Shown here piece after piece: positions 1 through 6,373 of a stretch of DNA of 16,934 nt. The translations under genes and the position numbers were made by a program. Source of the stretch: CAVTOO01 sp963736355 (GTDB lineage: Bacteria > Pseudomonadota > Alphaproteobacteria > Rhizobiales > Xanthobacteraceae); assembly GCA_963736355.1 (NCBI GenBank), contig CAVTOO010000020.1, positions 1 through 16,934 of the forward strand. Direction: 5' to 3'. The notes under the pieces are model-generated. The model was not told where the DNA came from, did not search any database, and was given only the letters and a program-made list of their open reading frames with translations. Within the stretch, counting starts at the first letter, position 1. Each line of letters begins with the position of its first letter.

Positions 1-137
1 ATGCAGCAGAATGCGCACGCCCCGGCCTGAAGCCTGACAGTTCGATCACTGGCGCGGATGTTGCGAATGATCGAAGAGAGTCCGCTCGGCGCGTGCAATG
101 AGCGGCATGCATTCGACAAGTGTTGGCAGCGCGAGCG

Positions 138-317
138 CTAGCCGGCCCAGCCGAGCAGGACGACATGATCGGACAGCGCCGTATCCGGAATCGGATCGCG
201 GGTCGCACGCTTGCGGGTTTCCTCCATCAACTTCTGCGTGGAGGTCTCGTTGGCGATATAGCCGTCCAAAATCGCGAACAGGACAGGATTGAGCAGCGGC
301 GCCCGTGGCGTAGGCAT
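138..317 (-). pseudogene. Fragment of a YbaL/KefB-like cation:proton antiporter
   Basis: Read on the minus strand, this frame gives LLNPVLFAILDGYIA, then a charged linker with PIPDT, then SDHVVLLGWAG and a stop at 138-140. From memory of the CPA2 antiporter family (YbaL, KefB, RosB), the last membrane helix ends in LNPxLF, a charged linker follows, and the cytosolic RCK/TrkA-N domain opens with HVVLVGYGRVG. The fragment matches that junction in order and spacing. Only about 50 of roughly 550 residues remain. The membrane part is missing on the recombinase side, and the RCK domain is lost after the first glycine. A stop codon lies just upstream of the frame, so it is not a functional gene. The family call rests on a short motif match. 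Bases 1-137 show nothing else I can support. Confidence 0.4.
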
Positions 318-421
318 TCGCTAGACTAGCAACATCCCGCCGAACATCGATCGTATTGCCAAGTTGAACGGCTGCGGTCGAAGGTGTGACCAGGCTCATC
401 CGCTGCGACTTCAAATGCTAA

Positions 422-449
422 ATGTCCGCTTTGGGTCAGAAGCGGCCAT
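422..449. repeat. Imperfect inverted repeat, hairpin downstream of the recombinase
   Basis: ATGTCCGCTT (422-431) pairs with AAGCGGCCAT (440-449) with one mismatch around an 8-base loop. It lies about 50 bases past the recombinase stop and has no T-run in either direction, so it is a weak terminator candidate. It resembles the short palindromes containing TGTCCGCTT and AAGCGGACA that are common between genes in Bradyrhizobium-like genomes; that comparison is from memory. The rest of 318-496 holds nothing I can call. Confidence 0.35.
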
Positions 450-496
450 AGCACATCGTACCCGTATGGGCGCACGGCAGTCCAGAACTCACCTGC

Positions 497-2231
497 CTAG
501 CGAAAGCCGAGCAAGGCGCGTTGTGCGGACCAATCGGCCGGTAACTGCGCAGTCAGCCGCATCAAGCGCATGGCATTGAGCTGTAGTGGCTGCCGGCCGT
601 TGACGATCGCGGTGGTGATGTCCGGCGCGAGCCAGCGCAGGCGCAGTAGAATATAGAGATACTTCGGTGTGACACGCTGTTCGCGAGCAATGTCATGCAC
701 GGTCAGGGTGGTATCTTCGGCTAGGCGCCGCTGGACGTCGTGAGCGCGCGTGACGACCCGCAGGAGGCTCATATCGGGTGCCCGATTGTCGCTTGAAATC
801 GTCGACCAGCAATTTCATCTCGCGGCCGACGCGCCTCAGTTGGACAGGCGCCGTCAACGTCACGACATGTTCTTGCGGATTGATCGGCCCGTCGTGGGTG
901 ATGTCCAGATCGTTGGAGCTGAGCAGCGCAGCCAGGCGATCTTGGCCGACATCGATCTTGACGCTGTCAGGTCCGATTTCTACGCGCCGGACCAAGGCCG
1001 TCACGATGGATCTATGCTGCTCCGCCGATTTACCAAGCGCTTCTGCGATCTGACGCCCCCGCTTAATCAAATGACCTTGTCCAGAACGGCCGATGCTCGT
1101 GCCGGCGATTGCGTCCAGCAATTCTCCTCGGGCGGAAAGCAACCTTTGGAGCCTCTCCATGACAATGGTGTCGAGGTTTCCGGCGGGGATACGACGGCCC
1201 GAGTGCGTTTTGTTGTCGCCTTTCAGGAGGGACTTGGAGACGTAGTACCGGTACCGTGTGCCCTTCTTGACCGACCATGTCGGGGTCAGCCGCTCCCCGG
1301 CCTCGTCGAACAGGAGACCTGTCAGCAGGCTTGGCGCCTTGGTGTTGGCGCCGGTCGTCCGCTGCACGCGGTTCTCGGCGAGTACAGCCTGGACGGCGTC
1401 CCAGAGTGACTTGTCAACGATTGCAGCATGCTCACCGGGGTATGCGTTGCTCTTATGCGTCGCCTCTCCACGGTAGGTCCGGTTCTGAAGCAGGTGATAG
1501 AGCGGTCCCTGCGAGAACCGCTGGTTCCCGGCCTCCGTACCGTCGGGCCGCAACCGCCGCTTACTCCTGATACCGGCATCGTCGAGCTCTTTCACCAGCA
1601 ACCGAACCGACTTGAGCCGGAGATAGCGGCGGTAAATGTCGACCACGGTCCGTGCGTCCGCCTTGTTGATAACGAGTTTGCGGTCTTTCGCGTCGTAGCC
1701 AAGCGGCACGGTGCCGCCCATCCACATGCCCTTCTTCTTGGAGGCGGCAACTTTGTCGCGCACGCGCTCGCCGATCAGCTCACGCTCGAACTGGGCGAAG
1801 GAGAGCAGGATGTTGAGCGTCAGCCGACCCATGCTTGTGGTCGTATTGAACTGCTGGGTGATAGAGACGAACGACACGCCATGTTTGTCGAAGACGTCCA
1901 CAAGCTTGGCAAAATCGGAAAGCGCCCGCGTCAGCCGGTCGACCTTATAGACGACGATCACGTCGATCCGCCCGGCCTCGATGTCCGCCAGTAGCCGCTG
2001 AAGGGCAGGGCGCTCCATCGTGCCACCGGAATATCCGCCGTCGTCATATACGGTCGCTAGACCAGTCCAACCCTCGTGTTTCTGCGACTGGATGAAGGCG
2101 GCGCAGGCCTCCCGCTGGGCCTCAAGCGAGTTGAAGTCCTTGTCCAGCCCCTCGTCGGTGGATTTGCGTGTGTAGATTGCGCAACGAGCTCTTTTCAGAG
2201 GGCGACGCTGGGGCCTATCGGTATCAGGCAT
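497..2231 (-). CDS. Large serine recombinase (resolvase/invertase family), one frame break near the C-terminus
   Basis: This is a site-specific DNA recombinase that cuts and rejoins DNA through a serine phosphodiester. The N-terminal resolvase domain is complete. It has YTRKS with the nucleophile Ser24, DDGGYSGGTMERPALQRLL, and a VYKVDRLTR segment followed by LLSFAQFERELIGERVRDK. A recombinase domain follows (GYDAKDRKLVINKADA onward), then TPTWSVKKGTRYRYYVSK in the position of the zinc-ribbon-like part, without cysteines. At about 776-778 (a GGG run) one extra base shifts the frame. The true C-terminus (MSLLRVVTRAHDVQRRL to ALLGFR) continues in the next frame to 497, giving about 577 residues, usual for this family. 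ATG at 2231 is preferred over GTG at 2237 because GGAGG lies five bases before it. The start overlaps the end of the DUF2924 gene by 8 bases, so the two are translationally linked. Confidence 0.88.
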
Positions 2232-2709
2232 GGTCACCTCCGTTCGGCTTCTGTTTGCCCGGAGGCTGAAGTCCGAAAAAGCGCGGCCCCGACAAGTGCG
2301 ACCCCGTGATCTTGTTGGCGATCTTTGTCAGGGAGGCGTAGCTCGCGCCGCCGTATTCGAAGCCGTCCTCGGTCACCGTCACGGTATGGGTTCGACCACG
2401 CCATTCGCGGATGAGGCGGGCGCCGGGCTTCAGACTGAGGCTTGGCGAGGGACCGACACGGCCTGTGGTGTGCAAGGTCTTCGCAAGCGTCTGCAGCTTG
2501 CGAAGTGTCGCCTTGCCCAGTCCACCGTGCTCGATTTCCTGGCGTCGATAAGCAATACCGAGAACCAGGAGGTCTCGGCTGATCTTGGGTGGCTCACTCT
2601 TATATAGATGCCGCCATTCGCGACGCAGCTCGTCCAGGCTCGGGTCAGCCTGAACGAACTGCGATTTTTGCGAGGCCGGCGTCGTCGATCTGACGGAGCG
2701 CCGAGCCAT
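2224..2709 (-). CDS. DUF2924 family protein
   Basis: A protein of about 161 residues, basic at the N-terminus. The family core is visible: LDELRREWRHLYKSEPP, then SRDLLVLGIAYRRQE, an arginine- and threonine-rich middle, and a C-terminal part with GARLIREWRGRTHTVTV, EDGFEYGGASYASLTKIA and ITGSHLSGPRFFGL. No enzyme motif is visible. Genes of this family are commonly found next to large serine recombinases in alphaproteobacterial mobile regions, and their biochemical role is not established. I infer an accessory DNA-binding or partner role. ATG at 2709 is chosen. GTG at 2715 is in frame, but the upstream gene's stop (2712-2714) sits between the two possible starts, which suggests coupling. There is no clear ribosome binding site apart from that coupling. 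The gene overlaps the recombinase start by 8 bases. Confidence 0.82.
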   Translation of the reverse strand: MARRSVRSTTPASQKSQFVQADPSLDELRREWRHLYKSEPPKISRDLLVLGIAYRRQEIEHGGLGKATLRKLQTLAKTLHTTGRVGPSPSLSLKPGARLIREWRGRTHTVTVTEDGFEYGGASYASLTKIANKITGSHLSGPRFFGLQPPGKQKPNGGDHA

Positions 2710-2711
2710 GG

Positions 2712-3065
2712 TCACGCCGCTTGACGGCTGGGCGTCTCTGCCTTGCGCCTGGGTTTGTCCGGCTTGCTCGCAGCAATCCGATAGACTCGGTCGCCATCGT
2801 TGGGCTTTTCCGATGCCAGCGTGAGCCCAAGCTTTTTACGGACAACCCCGGCGAAGAAGCCACGCACCGAATGCTGCTGCCAGCCGGTCGCCTTCATGAT
2901 GGCTGAAATTGTCGCTCCCTGCGGTTGGCGCAGCATGTCGATGACGTCGGCCTGCTTGGAGTTGGCGCGTTGCGTCGGGATTGCTTCACCACCCTTGGCG
3001 GCCTTCCGTGATTTCTTAGTGGCGGTCGCCGATTTCGCCTTACGGGCAGACTTGCTCTTGGTCAT
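2712..3065 (-). CDS. DUF3489 family protein, copy 1 (intact)
   Basis: A 117-residue basic protein. The first 30 residues are rich in Lys, Ala and Ser (MTKSKSARKAKSATATKKSR). The DUF3489 core follows: RANSKQADVIDMLRQPQGAT, then ISAIMKATGWQQHSVRGFFA, VVRKKLGLTL, and VYRIAASKP. The core reads like a winged helix-turn-helix: the TISAIMKATGWQ-HSVRGFF stretch fits a recognition helix and the KLGL plus YRI part fits a wing. DNA binding is therefore a reasonable inference, not a shown function. The start is well supported by AGGAG six bases before ATG at 3065. Its stop touches the start of the DUF2924 gene, so these genes and the recombinase look like one transcript read leftward. A second, damaged copy lies directly upstream. 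Confidence 0.85.
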   Translation of the reverse strand: MTKSKSARKAKSATATKKSRKAAKGGEAIPTQRANSKQADVIDMLRQPQGATISAIMKATGWQQHSVRGFFAGVVRKKLGLTLASEKPNDGDRVYRIAASKPDKPRRKAETPSRQAA

Positions 3066-3176
3066 CTGGAACTCCTCTTGCTGGTCGCGGCGGCAGATGC
3101 CGCCACCACCGAAGCCCCGCGGAGGCCCAACGGCGCTGGCGGGGAGAGGAGGGGGTTTACGTTGTGAATTGTCAGA

Positions 3177-3263
3177 TCATCTTTTTGTCGAGCACCTTTC
3201 ATCACCACACATGCTCTGTCGCACGGGGAAGTCGAGCCGATAGTGAGCAATTTTATGGCTCAT
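3177..3263 (-). CDS. Possible small protein in the leader of DUF3489 copy 1
   Basis: A 28-codon frame starting MSHKIAHYRLDF and continuing PVRQSMCGDER. Leader 2 has the related frame SHKIAHYSLDF-LAVRSVCGGER. Differences between the two are partly silent (AAA/AAG), and a one-codon gain (P to LA) is balanced by a one-codon loss (Q), so the frame is kept. That pattern favours a translated small protein over a plain untranslated leader. The ATG overlaps the TGA of the preceding short frame (ATGA). Only a weak AGG lies eight bases upstream. I do not recognise the family and assign no function. A competing reading is a frame ending PKMI-x-R-P...EP, also kept in both leaders, with its stop inside this ORF's start region. 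Confidence 0.4.
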   Translation of the reverse strand: MSHKIAHYRLDFPVRQSMCGDERCSTKR

Positions 3264-3337
3264 TTGGCGGCCTGCCGATCATCTTTGGATCGGGGAATGG
3301 CGGGAGTTCGCGCCGCCTTGACGAGGCGCCGAGCCAT
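3260..3337 (-). pseudogene. Stub of DUF2924 N-terminus at the duplication junction
   Basis: After the corrected stop of DUF3489 copy 2 (3340-3342), an ATG at 3337 opens MARRLVKAARTPAIPRS. It matches the MARRSVRSTTPASQKS start of the intact DUF2924 gene at 2709. The similarity fades after about 12-15 codons, and the frame ends at a TGA (3260-3262) that overlaps the ATG of the small leader ORF. It marks where the tandem duplication joins. A functional product is unlikely. Confidence 0.45.
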
Positions 3338-3339
3338 TG

Positions 3340-3684
3340 TCATGCCGCCTGACGGTTGGATTTCGGCTTCGGGCTCGCCTTATCCGGCCGGACTAGCGAC
3401 CACCCGATAAGTTCGCTCGCCAGCGCCGGACTTTTCGGATTCCAGGGTGAGGCCAAGTTTTTTGCGCACGGTCCCGGCGAAGAAGCCGCGCACGGAATGC
3501 TTTTGCCAACCGGTCGCTTTCATAATGGCTGAAATCGATGTGCCCTGCGGTTGTCGCAGCATCCCGATGACGTCTGCCTGCTTCGAATTAGCTCGCTGCT
3601 TCAGCGGGATTGCCTTCTCGCGGCTTTGCGGGATTTCTTCGCTGTCGCTGTTTTGGCTTTTTGGACAGGCTTGCTCTTGGTCAT
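3340..3684 (-). CDS. DUF3489 family protein, copy 2 (two frame breaks)
   Basis: Start ATG at 3684 is preceded by AGGAG at six bases and gives MTKSKPVQKAKTATAKKSRK, nearly the same N-terminus as copy 1. The frame is lost near 3615-3619 (net minus one, or two extra bases). It resumes in the frame coding RANSKQADVIGMLRQPQGTS, ISAIMKATGWQKHSVRGFFA and TVRKKLGLTLESEK. A second break (one extra base near 3390) hides the natural tail RPDKASPKPKSNRQAA, whose stop at 3340-3342 lies at the same place relative to the DUF2924 start as in copy 1. Between the breaks the winged-helix-like core is well kept, so the copy was functional until recently or the breaks are consensus errors. Read literally, the sequence gives a 111-residue protein from an upstream alternative start to 3380. 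Confidence 0.65.
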
Positions 3685-3810
3685 ATTGAACTCCTGTTGC
3701 TCTTCGAGACGGCATATTCCGTCACCATCGAAGCCCCGCGCAGGCGAAACGGCACTGGCAGGGTGGAGAAGTTCATGCTGCGGAACGTCAGATCTTGTTG
3801 AATTGGTTGA

Positions 3811-3903
3811 TTATAGTGGCGGCATCGGATGGCTCCTTTCGCCACCACACACGCTTCGTACCGCCAGGAAGTCGAGCGAATAGTGAGCAATCTTATGGCT
3901 CAG
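3811..3903 (-). pseudogene. Second copy of the small leader ORF, without ATG
   Basis: The counterpart of the 3177-3263 ORF in the leader of DUF3489 copy 2. It reads SHKIAHYSLDFLAVRSVCGG and runs about 30 codons to a TAA at 3811-3813. The first codon is CTG where copy 1 has ATG, and an in-frame stop lies nine codons further up, so it has probably lost its start or uses CTG. The leader sequence itself (TAGTGAGCAATCTTATGGCT on the plus strand) is strongly conserved with unit 1. From here to 4108 there is no gene I can support. A perfect minus-strand TTGACA at 3971-3976 lacks a good -10 box. Confidence 0.3.
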
Positions 3904-4108
3904 TTCGTGGAGCGCGGATCATCTTCGGGCCGGCATTCAGTCGGCGGTAGGCCGGATTAGCTTAAGTGGGTGTCAAGGAAACCGAGTTCAGGCAAGCTGG
4001 ATTTCGGTGAGGAAGGTGAGACTAGTTGTCGAGGCCCAAGTTTTGGGCGCCGGCTTTTTGCGACATTTCCCTTGTGCTAGCGTCGACGAAGATCGGACTA
4101 GAGGCACG

Positions 4109-5080
4109 ATGCTGTATCACGACTTGCAGAGACTGCGTATTTTTCTGGCCGCCTGCGAATTGCGCAGCATGAGCCGTGCGGCGGAGCGGCTGAACATTGC
4201 ACTGTCGGCGGCGAGCCGGCGCGTCAGCCAGCTTGAAAATCAGACCGAATCTTCGCTGATCGTGCGTCGCCCGCATGGCATCGAGCCGACCGCGGCCGGC
4301 GTCACCATGATGAATTACGCGCGCGACGTTCTGCGGCTGGGCGACAAGCTGGAGGCCAATCTTGACGAGCATCAATCGGGTGTGCGTGGCTACGTGAGGA
4401 TCTGTGCGTCGAGTTCTGTGCTTGTGCAACGACTGGCGCATGATTTGTCCCGTTTCGTGGGCAACAATCCGGGTATAAAGCTCGATCTCGAAGAGCGACC
4501 AAGCGAATCGACGATCGACGCGGTTCTGCACAAGCAGGCGGATATCGGCGTCATTGTCCGCGGCACTGATGTCGAGGGGCTGACTGTCGTCGATTACGAC
4601 GGCGACCAGCTTGCGGTTGCCGTGCCGCTCGGCCATCCACTCGCGTCGCATAAGGCGCTAAGCTTTTCGGACATCCTTGATCAGGATCTGGTCGCGCTGG
4701 AAAGCGGCACGGCGGTGCATCGGCTACTTTCGTCGCGGCGCGGAATATCGGACGGCCGATGAAGGTGAGGGTGCAGGTCCGCAGCTTCGAAGTGATGTGT
4801 TTGATGATCAGCCATGGGCTCGGCATCGGCATTCTGCCCGAACGGGCGCTGCAACCGCTGGCCAAGGCGATGGGCATCCGCCTCGTGCGAGCTCGGCAGA
4901 AGCCTGGGCCGAAGCGCGAATATGCGATCTGTGTGCGCTCGTTCGATGAACTGGAAGTCGCCGAGCAGCCGGCTTATCGATTTCCTGATCGCGCCAAGCG
5001 GCGCTTTGCCGCGCCGGCAAGGGGATCGCGCGCGGTCGGACGCGGAAGGCAGCGATTCGGCGGAAATAAGTGAGCCTTAG
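4109..5080 (+). CDS. LysR-family transcriptional regulator
   Basis: A DNA-binding regulator that normally senses a pathway metabolite and activates nearby genes. The N-terminal winged helix-turn-helix is clear: LQRLRIFLAACELRSMSRAA, then ERLNIALSAASRRVSQLEN, SSLIVRRPHGIEPTAAG and a linker helix. The effector domain follows: GYVRICASSSVL, then PSESTIDAVLHKQADIGVIV and DQLAVAVPLGHPLA. The frame breaks near 4733 (net -1), leading into MKVRVQVRSFEVMCLMISHG and LGIGILPERAL. Three extra bases at about 4891, 4895 and 4911 disguise VRLAEAWAKREYAICVRSF, and one more at about 4970 leads to RLIDFLIAPSGAL and the stop at 5078-5080. The repaired length of about 320 residues is normal. ATG at 4109 is chosen because it starts the HTH at the usual distance. 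Unlike many LysR genes it runs in the same direction as the operon it probably controls. Confidence 0.85.
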
Positions 5081-5103
5081 TGATTTCGCGAACTGCGAAA
5101 TCA
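5081..5103. promoter_or_regulatory. Perfect 9-bp inverted repeat (operator or terminator)
   Basis: TGATTTCGC (5081-5089) and GCGAAATCA (5095-5103) are exact inverted copies separated by GAACT. The repeat begins directly after the lysR stop, about 90 bases before the acyl-CoA dehydrogenase start. No T-run follows it (GTGTCGTGTTATTTCT), so a regulator operator is as likely as a weak terminator. The position fits a binding site controlling the catabolic operon, for the LysR protein or another repressor. Confidence 0.5.
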
Positions 5104-5191
5104 GTGTCGTGTTATTTCTCATTCCGCGCTGCCGGCTTAAGCCTTTAGCCTGACATACCGGAAGCAATGCGCGGGCGCACGCGAGAGGCAC

Positions 5192-6366
5192 ATGTCGTTC
5201 ACGATCCCGCTTCAAGGCAGGACCACGAGGACCTGCGCGCGGCCGTCCGCATGCTGTGCGCGGAATTTCCTTCTGAATACTGGCGCAATGTCGATGAGCA
5301 GACCGCCTATCCAGAGGCCTTCGTGCGCGCGCTGACATCAGCGGGCTGGCTTGCAGCGTTGATTCCAGAAGACTATGGCGGATCCGGGCTCGGCGTCACG
5401 GAAGCCTCGATCATCCTGGAGGAGATCAACCGGGCAGGCGGCAATTCCGGCGCCTGCCATGGCCAAATGTACAATATGTCAACGCTGCTGCGTGCCGGCT
5501 CGGATGAGCAGAAGCAGCGCTATCTGCCGAAGATTGCCAGCGGCGAGACTCCGCATGCAATCGATGGCGGTCACCGAGCCGACAACCGGGTCGGACACGA
5601 CGAAATTGCGGACCACGGCCCAGCGGAAGGGCGACCGCTACGTCGTCAACGGTCAGAAAGTCTGGACCTCGCGGCTGCAGCATTCCGAAGTGATGATCCT
5701 GCTGGCGCGCACCACGCCGGTGGATCAGGTCAAGAAGAAGTCTGACGGACTTTCGGTATTCCTCGTCGACGTGAAGGACGCGCTGGCTGGCGGAATGACG
5801 GTCAAGCCGATCCGCAATATGGTCAACCACGAGACCAACGAGGTGTTCTTCGACGATCTCGAGATCCCGGCGGAAAACCTGATCGGTGAGGAGGGCAAGG
5901 GATTTCGCTACATTCTCGAAGGCCTGAATGCCGAGCGCACGTTGATCGCTGCCGAGTGTATCGGCGATGGCTACTGGTTCACCGACAAGGCGGTGGCCTA
6001 TGGCAAGGAGCGCGTGGTGTTCGGCCGTCCGATCGGCCAGAACCAGGGCGATCCAGTTTCCGATCGCGCAGGCTTACACGAATATCGAGGCGGCGAGCCT
6101 GATGCGCTTCAAGGCGGCCTGGTTGCACGATCACGGCAAGCCCTGCGGTACCGAAGCCGAACATGGCAAAGCTGCTTGCCGCCGATGCCTCATGGCAGGC
6201 GGCGAATGCCTGCCTGCAGACGCATGGCGGCTTCGGCTTTGCCGCCGAATACGATGTCGAGCGCAAATTCCGGGAAACGCGACTGTATCAGGTCGCGCCA
6301 ATATCGACCAACCTGATCCTCGCTTATGTAGGAGAGCATGTGCTTGGGCTTCCACGGTCGTATTGA
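5192..6366 (+). CDS. Acyl-CoA dehydrogenase family protein
   Basis: A flavin enzyme that introduces an alpha,beta double bond into an acyl-CoA. The N-terminal helical part has ALIPEDYGGSGLG, GGNSGACHGQMYN and LRAGSDEQKQRYLPKIASGE. The middle domain has SMAVTEPTTGSDTTKLRT and YVVNGQKVWTSRLQHSEVMI. The C-terminal domain has LNAERTLIAAE, VVFGRPIGQNQ, QTHGGFGFAAEYDVER and the ending EHVLGLPRSY. Breaks lie near 5205, 5551, 6052 and 6159; the last three each look like one extra base. ATG at 5192 (MSFTIP) after GAGAGGCAC is the likely start, giving about 390 residues. The usual C-terminal catalytic Glu region reads YQVAPIST, without YEGT. The base is probably the Glu of NAERTL, as in isovaleryl- and long-chain-CoA dehydrogenases. 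The stop is 7 bases before the amidase start. Confidence 0.87.
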
Positions 6367-6373
6367 GGACGGT

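Larger units (their letters stand above)
2696..3295 (-). repeat. Tandem duplication, unit 1 (leader + DUF3489 + DUF2924 start)
   Basis: Unit 1 of a diverged direct repeat of about 600 bases. It runs from the GCCGAGCCAT of the DUF2924 start codon, through DUF3489 copy 1 and its Shine-Dalgarno (GGAGTTCAATATGAC in copy 2, GGAGTTCCAGATGAC here), to the leader with TAGTGAGCAAT and the GATCATCTTTGG block at the right edge. Edges were set by eye and may be off by tens of bases. Confidence 0.7.
3322..3937 (-). repeat. Tandem duplication, unit 2 (leader + DUF3489 + stub of DUF2924)
   Basis: Unit 2 of the diverged direct repeat. It keeps the same order as unit 1: the GCCGAGCCAT start of DUF2924, DUF3489, the AGGAG ribosome binding site, and the leader with GTCGAGCGAATAGTGAGCAA. 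In this unit DUF2924 is cut after a few codons and the leader of unit 1 follows directly, as expected from a tandem duplication whose junction lies inside DUF2924. The two units differ at many positions, so the duplication is old, or a related cassette was acquired beside the first. Confidence 0.7.

Noticed and set aside
46..414. 122-codon minus-strand frame covering the left end
   Set aside because: Composition looks like an off-frame read. The frame next to it carries the antiporter-like peptide, which is the better explanation.
750..1994. Plus-strand open frames across the recombinase
   Set aside because: Shadows of the minus-strand recombinase, whose domains are clear. No ribosome binding site or motif.
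3948..3976. Perfect TTGACA (minus strand, 3971-3976) as a promoter for the DUF3489 module
   Set aside because: At 16-18 bases spacing the -10 position reads GGCCTA or similar, a very poor match. Left as a -35-like string only.
4034..4048. GCCCAA-GTT-TTGGGC inverted repeat upstream of lysR
   Set aside because: Only 6-base arms and no second supporting element. A possible autoregulatory site, but too weak to list.
4022..4651. Minus-strand open frame over lysR
   Set aside because: Antisense to the helix-turn-helix and effector domain of LysR. No recognisable protein.
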